Shown in pieces: positions 25,767-35,457 of a stretch of 64,000 bases of DNA. This DNA comes from Methylophilus sp. DW102 (GTDB lineage Bacteria; Pseudomonadota; Gammaproteobacteria; Burkholderiales; Methylophilaceae). Each line of letters begins with the position of its first letter. Position 1 is the stretch's first letter. The position numbers and the translations under genes were made by a program. The stretch is taken from contig NZ_AP029023.1 of assembly GCF_037076555.1 (NCBI RefSeq), positions 1,860,001-1,924,000 of the forward strand. The letters are read 5' to 3'. The notes under the pieces were generated by a model, which ran no database searches, was not told where the DNA came from, and was given only the letters and a program-made list of their open reading frames with translations.

Positions 25767-27211
25767 TAGTTGCTCGGCACAATAAAGACCGACTTTTCTT
25801 TGACCGCTTCGCTGGTTTGTAAATCCGTCATTTCGAAAAAGATTTTATGCGAACCAGCTCTGGTGACCCCATCAGGCAACTCTAGCTCAATCACCACATT
25901 GCGTGTCTCAAACGGCCGCAAGCCTTTGAAGTCCTGGCTATTCTCGTCAGCAAAATGCACCACCAAGCCTTCGAGCCCCGTGACCTTCAATGCGTAGTCA
26001 TGCACGGCTTCGGTATCATTTTCAAGCTTGAGGTTATACACGTTCTCAATCATGCCTTCATCAGTGTAGCGAGACATGACGGCACGATCACGTAACACAT
26101 CCAGCCTGAAATCAGGCTTGAAGTAGAGACTGACCACCATACCGATGGTGAGCGCCAACAAAATCGTTGTATAAATAATCACGCGTGGGCGTAGCAAACG
26201 TTGCAGCATTTGCTGACGGCTCCAACGGTTGGTGATGCCGTTCTGCGTGGAGTATTTGATCAAGCCCTTGGCATAGCCCATTTTGTCCATTACATCGTCG
26301 CACGCATCAATACAGGCACCGCAACCAATACACTCGTACTGCAAGCCTTTACGGATATCAATTCCGGTCGGACACACTTGCACACAGATACTGCAATCAA
26401 TGCAACTGCCCAGGCCATTGGCATTCTCGCCAGCTTTTTTAGAGCGTGCACCACGCGGTTCACCGCGTGCCTCGTCATAGGTCACAATCATAGTGTCATC
26501 ATCAAACATGGCACTCTGAAAGCGGGCATAAGGGCACATATATTTACAGACTTGCTCACGCATATAGCCTGCATTGCCATAGGTGGCAAAGCCGTAAAAG
26601 CAAATCCAGAACGTTTCCCAGCCACCCAATTGCCAGTTCACAATGTTGGGCACCAGCTCGCGGATGGAGGAGAAATAACCGACAAACGTCACGCCTGTCC
26701 ACAAGCCAAAGGCGATCCAGGCAAACTGCTTGAGCGATTTGCGCGTGAGCTTGTTCAGATTCCATTTGCTATCATCGAGGCGCATACGTGCGATACGATC
26801 GCCTTCGATTTTATTTTCCATCCACATGTAAATCTCGGTATACACCGTTTGCGGACAGGTGTAGCCACACCACAAGCGACCGGCAATGGCCGTAAACAGA
26901 AACAGCGACAGCGCAGACACAATCAGCAAAAACGACAGATAGATCAAGTCCTGCGGATGAAAAATCAGGCCGAAGATATAAAAGCGTTTGGCATCAAGGT
27001 CAAACAGCATGGCCTGACGACCATCCCATTGTAACCAGGGTACGCCATAAAAAAACAGTTGCGTAGCCCACACCATGACCCAGCGCCAGTTATTGAACAG
27101 ACCGGAGACGCTACGGGCATAGATCTTATCTGCGGATTTATAAAGTGACAAAACCACCTCCTGTTCAGGGATGGTGGTTTTGTTCACAGCGTTTTGTTTA
27201 ATATCGCTCAT
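25766..27211 (-). CDS. ccoG: Cytochrome c oxidase accessory protein CcoG
   Basis: A 481-residue membrane iron-sulfur protein (FixG/RdxA family). Five or so helices in the first 230 residues include the motif WCGYTCPQTVYTEIYMWME. Two ferredoxin-like clusters follow, in CIDCSICVQVCP and CIGCGACIDACDD. A C-terminal Ig-like domain (about 370-480) is periplasmic. CcoG is needed for cbb3 assembly and has been reported as a cupric reductase feeding copper into CcoN. It is 17 bases downstream of ccoP. Confidence 0.92.
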   Translation of the reverse strand: MSDIKQNAVNKTTIPEQEVVLSLYKSADKIYARSVSGLFNNWRWVMVWATQLFFYGVPWLQWDGRQAMLFDLDAKRFYIFGLIFHPQDLIYLSFLLIVSALSLFLFTAIAGRLWCGYTCPQTVYTEIYMWMENKIEGDRIARMRLDDSKWNLNKLTRKSLKQFAWIAFGLWTGVTFVGYFSSIRELVPNIVNWQLGGWETFWICFYGFATYGNAGYMREQVCKYMCPYARFQSAMFDDDTMIVTYDEARGEPRGARSKKAGENANGLGSCIDCSICVQVCPTGIDIRKGLQYECIGCGACIDACDDVMDKMGYAKGLIKYSTQNGITNRWSRQQMLQRLLRPRVIIYTTILLALTIGMVVSLYFKPDFRLDVLRDRAVMSRYTDEGMIENVYNLKLENDTEAVHDYALKVTGLEGLVVHFADENSQDFKGLRPFETRNVVIELELPDGVTRAGSHKIFFEMTDLQTSEAVKEKSVFIVPSN

Positions 27212-27228
27212 GAGTTATCTGCATTCGC

Positions 27229-28125
27229 CTATTTGTTGGAAAGACCCCAAACATAAGCAGTCAGCAGATGAATTTGCTCTGGGCTGAATTTTTCTTTCCA
27301 GGCTGGCATCACGTTGTTTTTACCTTCATGAATACGCTTGATAATCGCGGCTTCACCTTGACCATGCAACCAGATGTTGTCTGTCAGGTTAGGTGCACCA
27401 ATCGCCTGATTGCCCTTACCTTCTGGGCCATGGCAAGCAGCACACACCACAAATTTGTCTTTACCGGCATTGGCACGACCAGAGTCATGAATACTGCCAG
27501 ACAAGCTCAATACGTAGTTGGCGACGTTTTTCACATCTTCTTCAGAACCAACAGCAGCAGCCATAGGAGGCATGATGCCATTACGACCATTGTTGATAGT
27601 CAGCTTGATCGTATCAGGTGAACCACCATACAACCAGTCATTGTCGGTCAGGTTAGGAAAGCCACGGCTCCCTTTGGCGTCAGAACCATGACAAGCAGCA
27701 CAGTTGTTCAAGAAAATACGCTTACCGATGTCGCGGGCTTCAGGAATTTTGGCCACTTCTTCTACCGGCATGGCTGCATATTTGGCATACAGCGGGGCGA
27801 TCTTGGCATTGTTCTTTGCCACTTCAGCTTCGTACTGCTTGACTTCCGACCAGCCGAACTTGCCATTGTAAGTCCCCAAGCCTGGAAACAGGTACAGATA
27901 GGTCAGGCCAAAAATTACGGTAATGATAAATAACCCTACCCACCACATTGGCAGCGGATTGTTCATCTCCTTGATGCCATCCCATTCGTGACCATTGGTG
28001 TTATCGCTATCCAAAGGCACTTTGACGCGGCTTGCAAAAATCAGCAACCCGACACAGAAAGCAATCCCGCCCAAGGTAATGGTCGAAATCCAGATCGGCC
28101 AAAAACCATTTACAAAATCATTCAT
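27229..28125 (-). CDS. ccoP: cbb3 oxidase dihaem cytochrome c subunit CcoP
   Basis: A 298-residue subunit III of cbb3 cytochrome c oxidase. Two N-terminal helices (about 10-30 and 58-80) are followed by two c-type haem sites, C142-x2-C145-H146 (CAACHGSD) and C228-x2-C231-H232 (CAACHGPEG), each with a distal Met (GIMPPM, NVMPAW). It passes electrons from soluble cytochromes to CcoO and CcoN. Length and layout are typical. Confidence 0.95.
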   Translation of the reverse strand: MNDFVNGFWPIWISTITLGGIAFCVGLLIFASRVKVPLDSDNTNGHEWDGIKEMNNPLPMWWVGLFIITVIFGLTYLYLFPGLGTYNGKFGWSEVKQYEAEVAKNNAKIAPLYAKYAAMPVEEVAKIPEARDIGKRIFLNNCAACHGSDAKGSRGFPNLTDNDWLYGGSPDTIKLTINNGRNGIMPPMAAAVGSEEDVKNVANYVLSLSGSIHDSGRANAGKDKFVVCAACHGPEGKGNQAIGAPNLTDNIWLHGQGEAAIIKRIHEGKNNVMPAWKEKFSPEQIHLLTAYVWGLSNK

Positions 28126-28155
28126 GATGTTTTCCTTAACCTTTCCGCGCAGTGT

Positions 28156-28293
28156 TTAGTCTTGGTCGAACGGCAGATTTTGCGCGTCCTTGAATTGCGC
28201 GGAGTTGCGATTGCGCCATGCCCAAATCAAAATTGCCACAAACAGGACGAAACTCAGTACTGTAAAAAATATGCGTAGTATGTTGATATCCAT
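28156..28293 (-). CDS. ccoQ: cbb3 oxidase small subunit CcoQ
   Basis: A 45-residue protein found by translating the gap between ccoP and ccoO. It begins MDINILRIFFTVLSFVLF and ends QNLPFDQD. A single membrane helix (about 5-25) is followed by AWRNRNSAQF, a basic stretch, and an acidic tail, the usual CcoQ/FixQ design. The ribosome site AAGGAG lies about 8 bases before the ATG at 28293. Its position between ccoO and ccoP is the canonical one. It stabilises the oxidase complex. Confidence 0.85.
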   Translation of the reverse strand: MDINILRIFFTVLSFVLFVAILIWAWRNRNSAQFKDAQNLPFDQD

Positions 28294-28304
28294 GGCGCGT
28301 CTCC

Positions 28305-28931
28305 TTATTTCAGGTGTGTACCCAACACTTGCAGGTAAGCCACCAGTGCGTCCTGCTCGGTTTTGCCTTTGATTTCATCCCCAGCAGCCTTGATCTGCGC
28401 GTCGGTGTAAGGCACGCCCACTTTACGCAGCGCAGCCATATGGTCACCAATGGTTTTGTCGTCAACCAGGTTTTCTTCCAACCATGGATAGGCTGGCATG
28501 ATGGACTCAGGCACGACATCACGTGGGTTGTGCAGGTGCACACGGTGCCAGTCATCACTGTACTTGCCCCCTACACGGTGCAAGTCAGGACCCGTACGCT
28601 TACTGCCCCACTGGAACGGGTGATCATAAACATACTCACCAGCAACCGAGTAATGACCATAACGCAGCGTTTCAGCGTGGAAAGGACGAATCATCTGTGA
28701 GTGGCAGTTGTAGCAACCTTCACGCAGATAAATGTCACGGCCAGCCAGTTGCAACGCGTTGTAAGGCTCCAGACCACGGATAGGCTCGGTGGTTGACTTC
28801 TGGAAGAACAAAGGCACGATTTCGACCAGACCACCAAACGAGATCGTGATGAAGGTCAGCACGATCAGCAGGAAGTTGCTGGTTTCAATCTTTTCGTGAA
28901 AATTGCCACTATTGTTTTGATGCGTAGCCAT
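28305..28931 (-). CDS. ccoO: cbb3 oxidase monohaem cytochrome c subunit CcoO
   Basis: A 208-residue subunit II with one N-terminal membrane anchor (about 20-42) and a haem c site C73-x2-C76-H77 in [14 protein letters not shown], followed by [16 protein letters not shown]. The Met ligand is likely in [14 protein letters not shown] 28931 is chosen because AAGGA stands 8 bases upstream; a longer frame to 28955 overlaps the end of ccoN. It is the second gene of the operon. Confidence 0.95.
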   Translation of the reverse strand: MATHQNNSGNFHEKIETSNFLLIVLTFITISFGGLVEIVPLFFQKSTTEPIRGLEPYNALQLAGRDIYLREGCYNCHSQMIRPFHAETLRYGHYSVAGEYVYDHPFQWGSKRTGPDLHRVGGKYSDDWHRVHLHNPRDVVPESIMPAYPWLEENLVDDKTIGDHMAALRKVGVPYTDAQIKAAGDEIKGKTEQDALVAYLQVLGTHLK

Positions 28932-28941
28932 AGTGAATTCC

Positions 28942-30378
28942 TTAAGCGTGAGCAACCACAGCGGGCACTTCTACAGTGACTGCTTTGCCGTTAGTTGCTG
29001 TTTTATATGTATTCCACAACATGATGTTCAAACCGCTCATGTACAGGAAACCACCCAATGCACGTGTGAAGTAGTATGGGAACTTGGCTTTCACACTTTC
29101 AACGAAGGTGTACGCCAATGTGCCGTCAGCGTTCATGGCACGCCACATCAAGCCTTCCATCACGCCGGAAATCCACAACGCAGCGATATACAACACCACG
29201 CCGATGGTTGCCATCCAGAAGTGCACTTCAATCGCTTTCACGCTGTACATTTGTTTTTGACCAAACAAACGTGGAATCAGGAAGTACAGGGAACCGATAG
29301 ACACGAAACCAACCCAGCCCAGCGCACCCGAGTGCACGTGACCCACGGTCCAGTCAGTGTAGTGAGACAAGGCGTTCACAGTCTTGATCGCCATCATCGG
29401 ACCTTCAAAGGTACTCATACCGTAGAAAGACAGGGAAACAATCAGGAAGCGCAAGATTGGGTCTGTGCGCAGTTTGTGCCATGCGCCAGACAAGGTCATG
29501 ATACCGTTGATCATGCCACCCCAGCTTGGTGCAAACAGGATCAGGGACAACACCATACCCAAGGACTGTGTCCAGTCAGGCAAAGCAGTGTAATGCAGAT
29601 GGTGAGGACCCGCCCACATGTAAGTGAAGATCAGTGCCCAGAAGTGCACGATAGACAAGCTGTAAGAGTAGACAGGACGCTCAGCTTGTTTAGGCACAAA
29701 GTAGTACATCATGCCCAGAAAGCCCGCTGTCAGGAAGAAACCCACAGCGTTGTGACCATACCACCACTGCACCATCGCATCTTGTACGCCAGCGTAAGCA
29801 GAGTAAGACTTCATGTAGCCTGCTGGAATCGCAGCACTTTCAACGATGTGCAACAAAGCCACCGCCAGAATAAATGCACCGTAGAACCAGTTAGCCACAT
29901 AGATATGCTTCACTTTACGGATACCGATGGTACCGAAGAAGTTGACCGCGTAAGCAATCCAAACCACTGCAATCAGGATGTCGATTGGCCATTCCAGTTC
30001 GCCGTATTCCTTACCTTGGGTATAACCCAGTGGCAGGGAAATCGCAGCGGAAACAATCACCGCTTGCCAGCCCCAGAAAGTAAAACTACTCAATTTGTCG
30101 CTGAACAGACGTGTCTGGCAGGTACGTTGCACGACGTAGTAAGAAGTCGCGAACAGCGCACAGCCACCAAACGCAAAAATCACTGCGTTGGTATGCAGTG
30201 GTCTCAAGCGGCCAAAAGAGGTAAACGGCAGGCCCAGGTTCAGCTCTGGCCACACCAGCTGGGACGCAATAATCACGCCCATCAGTGTACCCACAACACC
30301 CCAAACCACTGCCATGATTGCGAACTGGCGGACTACACTATCGTTGTAGGTCGCAGCCTTCACGGTTGCATTTTGCAT
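28942..30378 (-). CDS. ccoN: cbb3 oxidase catalytic subunit CcoN
   Basis: A 478-residue haem-copper oxidase subunit I with about 12 membrane helices. It reduces O2 at the haem b3-CuB centre with high affinity and pumps protons. Family histidines are visible in [39 protein letters not shown] and [15 protein letters not shown] 30378 is favoured by GGGAGA upstream and family length; the longer frame to 30414 adds 12 unrelated residues. An FNR-type box lies about 92 bases upstream. Confidence 0.95.
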   Translation of the reverse strand: MQNATVKAATYNDSVVRQFAIMAVVWGVVGTLMGVIIASQLVWPELNLGLPFTSFGRLRPLHTNAVIFAFGGCALFATSYYVVQRTCQTRLFSDKLSSFTFWGWQAVIVSAAISLPLGYTQGKEYGELEWPIDILIAVVWIAYAVNFFGTIGIRKVKHIYVANWFYGAFILAVALLHIVESAAIPAGYMKSYSAYAGVQDAMVQWWYGHNAVGFFLTAGFLGMMYYFVPKQAERPVYSYSLSIVHFWALIFTYMWAGPHHLHYTALPDWTQSLGMVLSLILFAPSWGGMINGIMTLSGAWHKLRTDPILRFLIVSLSFYGMSTFEGPMMAIKTVNALSHYTDWTVGHVHSGALGWVGFVSIGSLYFLIPRLFGQKQMYSVKAIEVHFWMATIGVVLYIAALWISGVMEGLMWRAMNADGTLAYTFVESVKAKFPYYFTRALGGFLYMSGLNIMLWNTYKTATNGKAVTVEVPAVVAHA

Positions 30379-30469
30379 GGATTTCTCCCAATGATTAAAA
30401 CAAACACCCAACACTAAAAAAACTTCTAGTTGTTCACCCTGATATTCTCAGAGATGTCACAAATTTGAT

Positions 30470-30483
30470 TTGACTCACATCAA
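30470..30483. promoter_or_regulatory. FNR box upstream of ccoN
   Basis: TTGAC-TCAC-ATCAA matches TTGAY-N4-ATCAA. It is in the short gap between ccoS and ccoN, so the ccoNOQPGH genes probably have their own oxygen-controlled promoter, separate from ccoIS transcription. Confidence 0.8.
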
Positions 30484-30485
30484 TA

Positions 30486-30545
30486 CTGCTTAAGAATCCC
30501 CGTTCCTGCTTGAGAATTCCTAATCCTGCTCGAGAATTCTGGATC
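30486..30545. repeat. Three tandem 20-base repeats in the ccoS-ccoN gap
   Basis: Three copies start at 30486, 30506 and 30526, each beginning CTGCT followed by YRAGAATYC. The period is exactly 20 bases, about two helical turns. They lie directly beside the FNR box. The rightmost copies overlap the last codons of ccoS. Confidence 0.7.
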
Positions 30546-30657
30546 CCTCTTCCTCAAGGTCTTCAAATTGCCCGGTTTGAATAGCCCACCACAAGCCACC
30601 CAAAATCACAAACACCAGCAACACTGCCAGTGGGATCAGTAAGTATGCAATTTCCAT
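30520..30657 (-). CDS. ccoS: cbb3 oxidase maturation protein CcoS
   Basis: A 45-residue protein found by translating the gap between ccoI and ccoN. It starts MEIAYLLIPLAVLLVFVILG, has one membrane helix, then GLWWAIQTGQFEDLEEEG, the CcoS signature (W.V/A..GQF.D.E..G). It is needed to insert haem and copper cofactors into the cbb3 oxidase. Its last eight codons (GSRILEQD) are encoded within a 20-base repeat shared with the promoter region of ccoN. It starts 10 bases after the ccoI stop. Confidence 0.88.
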   Translation of the reverse strand: MEIAYLLIPLAVLLVFVILGGLWWAIQTGQFEDLEEEGSRILEQD

Positions 30658-30667
30658 TGAGCGATGC

Positions 30668-32971
30668 CTAACCTTTCTGCCAGGCCGACTTATCCCAGTC
30701 GGTCAATCGCAATGCATTTAACAGTACCAGTAACGAACTGGCCGCCATCCCCAACCCGGCTAACCAGGCAGGCAACAGCCCCATAATCGCCAAAGGCACC
30801 CCAGCCGCGTTATACAACGCCGCCCACAACAAATTCTGTTTTACGATGAGGATGGTTTTTTTGCAGTGTGAAATGAGCGAAACCAGCACGCCGATATCAT
30901 TGCCCAACACTACCATATCGGCCTGTGCCTGCGTCAAAGGGACGCCGGAACCCATTGCAATAGAAGTATGCGCTGCTGCAATGACAGGGCCGTCATTCAA
31001 ACCATCACCTACCATCAACACTTTCCGCCCCTGTTGTTGCAGCTGCTTGACATGCTGCAGCTTATCTTCTGCTTTTTGTAACCCTGCTGCTCGCTGGATA
31101 CCCAGTTGTGATGCAAGGTTTTTAACGGCCGCTATTCTATCACCAGATAACAGTTGAATATCAAGCCCGGATGCAATTAATTGTGAAACAGCCGCCTTGG
31201 CGTGTGGCTTCACTTGCTCAGACAACGCTAATGTCGCCAACATTTGGCCATTGCTAGCCAGATAGACCACTCGCAACGCCTCGTGTTCCGGCTTGACCGT
31301 GATCCCGCAAAATTCAGCATTGCCCAATTTTAATGGCATGGAATCACCAGACTGTGTGATCAAGGTCGCAGACATGCCACCCCCCACAATTTCTTGCCAG
31401 TCCTGCATCTCCAGCTGGTCACTCGCGTCTTGCCGGGTGGCAAATACATGCAAGGCCTGCGCCACCGGATGCAGGGAATCACGGCTCATGCTGGCAATCA
31501 CATCCAGCAACCACTGATGGTCTTGTCCGGCGGCCATTTCGACCGCGCTGACCTCTTGCAAGCTCTCGGTCAGGGTTCCGGTTTTATCAAATACAATGGT
31601 ATCAATTTCGCTGAGGGCCTGAATCGCCTGCAGACGGCGGATCAGCACACCGCCTTTGGCAAACGTGCCCGCACTGGCCAGCATGGCCGCAGGCGTTGCC
31701 AGCGACAAGGCACAAGGGCAAGTCACCACCAGCACCGCCACCGCCGACATAATCGCTTTGGCCGGATCGGTGGTCCACCAGAAAACCAAGGCATACAGCG
31801 CGGCCAGCAGCACACCCCACAAGAACGGTTGCGCCACTTTATCAGCCAGCAAGGCGATGCCAGGTTTCTCGGTTGAAGCAGAGGCCATCAGGTTCACCAG
31901 CGCATGATACTGCGTACCCTCACCCACTTGCTCCACCTGCATTTCAATCGCCGAAGTCAGGTTACCCGAACCGGCAATCACAGTCGCACCGGCAGGTTTC
32001 AATACCGGGTCTGACTCGCCTGTCAGCATGGATTCATCGGCACTGGTATTGCCTACCAGCACCTTGCCGTCCGCGGCAAACACTTCACCAGGGCGTACAT
32101 ATAAGACATCGCCCACATTGATGTTGCTGGCGGCGATTTGCACCCATTCGCCCGTTTCATTCTTTTTGAGCACCGCATGTGGCAAGCGACGCATCATGTT
32201 TTCCAGCGCGCCTGCCGTGCGGTTGCGCAGCTTCACATCCAGCCAGCGGCCGACCAGCAAAAAGCTGACAAACATGGTCAGCGAATCGTAATAGACCACA
32301 TCGCCCCACCAGCCACCCGGTACAAACGTGGCCAGCGTACTCATGATAAAGGCAGCCAGTATGCCCAGTGACACCGGCACATCCATGCCTAACTGGCGTT
32401 GTTTGAGACTGTTCCAGGCCTGGGAGAGAAACGGCGTCGCAGAAAACAGCATCACGGGCAGTGTCAGCACCCATGATGCCCACTTCATCAACTGCACCAT
32501 GTCAGGCGCCATGTCATTACTGCCTGTCCAATAAGTGGGATAGGCATACATCATGACCTGCATCATGCAGAAGACGGCGACCACCAGGCGCCACAGCATC
32601 TTGCGCTGCTGCACGGTTCTGTCGCTGATGGCGTTGTATTCGTTAAGCGGAAGCGCTGGGTAGCCAATCTCGTTAAGACCGGCAAACCATTGCGAGGGGG
32701 AAGTTTGATGCGCATCCCATACCACACGGACGCGCTTGGAAGCGGCACTGGCATGCACAGCCAGCACACCACGCATTTGTTTCAATGTCTGCTCAATGCG
32801 GCCGCTGCAGGCGGCACAATGCATGCTATCAACCCAGACATGCGAGGTCCACACCTCGTTGGCAGAAGCATCACGCTGACTAAACCGCTCCCACTCGGAC
32901 TGGACATCCAGCCCCTGCCAGGGATTTGCACTGCTCACTGCTAAAGGGGTTGCCATTGGGTGATGGAGCAT
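30668..32971 (-). CDS. ccoI: Copper-translocating P-type ATPase CcoI
   Basis: A 767-residue P1B-type ATPase (FixI/CopA2 type) that supplies copper for cbb3 assembly. The N-terminal metal-binding site is MHCAACSGRIEQ (about residues 50-61). The membrane Cu site is CPC in VTCPCALSLATPAAM, the phosphorylation motif DKTGTLTE, and the hinge VGDGLNDGPVIAAA. About eight membrane helices are present. Neither ATG 32971 nor ATG 32956 has a good ribosome site; the longer is given. A perfect AT-only inverted repeat stands just upstream. ccoS follows closely. Confidence 0.92.
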   Translation of the reverse strand: MLHHPMATPLAVSSANPWQGLDVQSEWERFSQRDASANEVWTSHVWVDSMHCAACSGRIEQTLKQMRGVLAVHASAASKRVRVVWDAHQTSPSQWFAGLNEIGYPALPLNEYNAISDRTVQQRKMLWRLVVAVFCMMQVMMYAYPTYWTGSNDMAPDMVQLMKWASWVLTLPVMLFSATPFLSQAWNSLKQRQLGMDVPVSLGILAAFIMSTLATFVPGGWWGDVVYYDSLTMFVSFLLVGRWLDVKLRNRTAGALENMMRRLPHAVLKKNETGEWVQIAASNINVGDVLYVRPGEVFAADGKVLVGNTSADESMLTGESDPVLKPAGATVIAGSGNLTSAIEMQVEQVGEGTQYHALVNLMASASTEKPGIALLADKVAQPFLWGVLLAALYALVFWWTTDPAKAIMSAVAVLVVTCPCALSLATPAAMLASAGTFAKGGVLIRRLQAIQALSEIDTIVFDKTGTLTESLQEVSAVEMAAGQDHQWLLDVIASMSRDSLHPVAQALHVFATRQDASDQLEMQDWQEIVGGGMSATLITQSGDSMPLKLGNAEFCGITVKPEHEALRVVYLASNGQMLATLALSEQVKPHAKAAVSQLIASGLDIQLLSGDRIAAVKNLASQLGIQRAAGLQKAEDKLQHVKQLQQQGRKVLMVGDGLNDGPVIAAAHTSIAMGSGVPLTQAQADMVVLGNDIGVLVSLISHCKKTILIVKQNLLWAALYNAAGVPLAIMGLLPAWLAGLGMAASSLLVLLNALRLTDWDKSAWQKG

Positions 32972-32990
32972 CCGTGAAACAATCTATAAC

Positions 32991-33020
32991 TTTATATTAT
33001 ATGATTGAATATAATATAAA
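32991..33020. promoter_or_regulatory. Perfect 12-base inverted repeat upstream of ccoI
   Basis: TTTATATTATAT (32991-33002), spacer GATTGA, then ATATAATATAAA (33009-33020). It lies 20 bases upstream of the first possible ccoI ATG. The arms are pure A/T, so an operator or a promoter -10 region is more likely than a terminator. It does not match the FNR box. Confidence 0.5.
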
Positions 33021-33142
33021 TCAATGTGTTAGCGAACTTTTCAAGCCATCATTAAAGCAGCAAACGATCTTCTCTTTGTTGATTTGGCGCAAACATCGCG
33101 TCCATGACAGCCCAAGAAAACCGCCTGATGCGCATGCAACCA

Positions 33143-35194
33143 TTATTTCACACGCATCCCTGCTTGCGCACCACTGTCAGGTGAGAGGATATAAGGTCCG
33201 CCCCGCTCATCACTGGCGGCCAGCACCATGCCCTCACTCATGCCAAACTTCATTTTGCGTGGCGCCAGGTTAGCCACCATCACAGTCAGCCGCCCCACCA
33301 GCGTCGCCGGGTCATAAGCGGACTTGATACCGGCAAACACCTGACGCGGCTTCTCTTCGCCAATATCGAGTTGCAGCTTGAGTAACTTCTCTGCACCCTC
33401 TACGTGCTCGGCGCTGACAATTTTGGCAATCCGTAAATCCACCTTGCCAAAGTCATCAATCGAGATATACGCACCCTCTTCTGCCGCCTTGGCTTCGGCT
33501 TTCGCTTCTACCTTTACTTCAGCCTTGGCTGGCGCTGCCGCTTGCAGGCTCTCTTTATTGGCTTCCACCATGGCTTCGATTTGCTTGGCCTCCAAACGCG
33601 TCACCATATGACTATAAGCCTGGATCGTTTGCGCAGCCAGGCCTTGGTTCACATGTGACCACTGCAAGGCTGGCACGTTCAAGAAAGCCTCCACCGCACT
33701 GGCGATATTTGGTAACACTGGCTTCAGATAAATGGTCAACAGACGGAACATTTCCAGCGCATTACTGCAAATGGTATGCAGCTCAGCCGCCTTGCTTTCG
33801 TCTTTAGCCACCACCCACGGCGCCGCTTCGGCGACATAGCCATTCGCGGCATCGGTCAGCTTCATGATTTCACGCAAAGCACGCGCAAAATCACGCGCGG
33901 CATAGGCTTCGGCAATCACAGGCGCGGCTGCGCGCATCTCGTCAATCACGGCGTGCTGCGCTTTACTCACTTGGTGATCGAATTTTTTGGCAACAAAGCC
34001 GGCTGTGCGGCTGGCGATATTGATATATTTACCCACCAGATCACTATTCACCCGGGCAACAAAATCTTCCAGGTTGAGATCGATATCTTCCATACTGCCA
34101 TTCAGTTTAGCGGCATAGTAGTAGCGCAAGTATTCAGGATTTTTGACATGTTCCAAGTAGCTACGCGCCGTGATAAACGTGCCGCGCGACTTGGACATTT
34201 TTTCGCCATTCACTGTCAAAAAGCCATGCGCAAACACCTGCGTAGGCGTGCGGTGACCGGAATATTCCAGCGTGGCTGGCCAGAACAAGGCATGAAAATA
34301 CAGAATATCCTTGCCGATAAAGTGATACAGCTCGGTCGAAGAATCCTTTTTCCAGTACTCATCAAAGTCCAAACCAGCTTTGGCACACAGATTTTTGAAG
34401 CTGGCCATGTAGCCAATTGGCGCATCTAGCCAGACATAAAAATACTTGCCTGGCGCATCCGGGATTTCAAAGCCAAAATAAGGCGCATCGCGCGAAATAT
34501 CCCAGTCAGAGAGTTTGTTCTCGCCCGCTTCGCCCACCCACTCGCTCATCTTGTTAGCCGCTTCGGCCTGCAAAGTGCCAGATCGTGTCCAGTCACGCAA
34601 AAAGTCTGCACATTCACTGAGTTTGAAGAAGTAGTGTTCGGTCTCTTTACGTACTGGCGTCGCACCAGAAACGGCAGAATAGGGATTCAGCAAATCGGTC
34701 GGGCTGTAGGTCGCACCGCACACTTCACAGTTATCGCCATACTGGTCTTTGGCGTGGCACTTGGGGCACTCGCCTTTGATAAAGCGATCCGGCAAAAACA
34801 TGCTTTTCACCGGGTCAAAATATTGCTCTATGGTTTTGCTGGCGATTTTACCGTTGGCCTTGAGCGCCTTGTAAATGCCAGAGGCCAGTTCGCGGTTTTC
34901 TTGCGAGTTGGTGGAATAGTAGTTATCAAACTGCACCAAAAATTCGGCAAAGTCACTGCTGTGCTCAGCGTGGACTTTCTCAATCAACGCCTCAGGGGTA
35001 ATGCCCTCTTTTTCAGCACGCAACATAATCGGCGTGCCATGCGTATCATCCGCGCAAACATAATGCACGGTATGCCCCTGCATCTTGTGAAAACGCACCC
35101 AGATATCGGTTTGAATGTATTCAACCAAATGGCCCAGATGGATACTGCCATTGGCATAAGGCAAGGCGGAGGTCACCAGAAGTTTGCGTGTCAT
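33143..35194 (-). CDS. metG: Methionyl-tRNA synthetase
   Basis: A 683-residue class I aminoacyl-tRNA synthetase. Motifs are [10 protein letters not shown] (HIGH-type) at the N-terminus, zinc-binding [17 protein letters not shown], the Met-pocket region [13 protein letters not shown] and the KMSKS loop in GEKMSKSRG. An Ala/Lys/Glu-rich linker (about 545-575, [19 protein letters not shown]) leads into a C-terminal tRNA-binding EMAPII/Trbp111-type domain (about 580-683, [20 protein letters not shown]). Length and domain order are those of the E. coli-type enzyme. Confidence 0.95.
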   Translation of the reverse strand: MTRKLLVTSALPYANGSIHLGHLVEYIQTDIWVRFHKMQGHTVHYVCADDTHGTPIMLRAEKEGITPEALIEKVHAEHSSDFAEFLVQFDNYYSTNSQENRELASGIYKALKANGKIASKTIEQYFDPVKSMFLPDRFIKGECPKCHAKDQYGDNCEVCGATYSPTDLLNPYSAVSGATPVRKETEHYFFKLSECADFLRDWTRSGTLQAEAANKMSEWVGEAGENKLSDWDISRDAPYFGFEIPDAPGKYFYVWLDAPIGYMASFKNLCAKAGLDFDEYWKKDSSTELYHFIGKDILYFHALFWPATLEYSGHRTPTQVFAHGFLTVNGEKMSKSRGTFITARSYLEHVKNPEYLRYYYAAKLNGSMEDIDLNLEDFVARVNSDLVGKYINIASRTAGFVAKKFDHQVSKAQHAVIDEMRAAAPVIAEAYAARDFARALREIMKLTDAANGYVAEAAPWVVAKDESKAAELHTICSNALEMFRLLTIYLKPVLPNIASAVEAFLNVPALQWSHVNQGLAAQTIQAYSHMVTRLEAKQIEAMVEANKESLQAAAPAKAEVKVEAKAEAKAAEEGAYISIDDFGKVDLRIAKIVSAEHVEGAEKLLKLQLDIGEEKPRQVFAGIKSAYDPATLVGRLTVMVANLAPRKMKFGMSEGMVLAASDERGGPYILSPDSGAQAGMRVK

Positions 35195-35311
35195 GTCAGC
35201 CAGATCAAAATAAAACGACTATTTTAGCAAACCATGCGGCATTTCAGCGATGCCAGCGGCAGATAATGTTTGTGAGCAAACCGGCCACCATTCCCTGGCT
35301 CATTTAAACCA

Positions 35312-35333
35312 ATATGGTTGATATCAACCATAT
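35312..35333. promoter_or_regulatory. Perfect 22-base palindrome between metG and the sigma factor gene
   Basis: Each arm reads ATATGGTTGAT with no spacer, giving central TTGATATCAA. It lies about 118 bases from the metG start and 125 from the sigma factor start, in a divergent spacer. It is a good candidate for binding a dimeric regulator of one or both genes. It is not an FNR box because the four-base spacer is missing, and not a recognisable Fur box. Confidence 0.55.
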
Positions 35334-35457
35334 ACTCACAACCAAAGTCACAGCTTGAATTTATAAAAATCATGATAAACAACAAGTTAGCCCATGCTGG
35401 CTGCACGGTACAATCCTTGCCTGATGCCAAACAAGTTCACCTTACTGGCAAATTCGC

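Noticed and set aside
26201..27034. 277-codon frame antisense to ccoG
   Set aside because: No motif or signal; ccoG is complete on the minus strand.
28933..30417. Long open frame of 494 codons on the plus strand opposite ccoN
   Set aside because: It mirrors the ccoN gene, is rich in His/Gln/Thr without any domain, and ccoN carries all expected oxidase residues on the other strand.
30486..30545. Reading the 20-base repeats as a CRISPR array
   Set aside because: The copies are directly adjacent with no unique spacers, only three units, and no cas genes are near.
32991..33020. FNR box in front of ccoI
   Set aside because: The TTGA and TCAA present here have the wrong spacing; the signal is an A/T inverted repeat of another kind.
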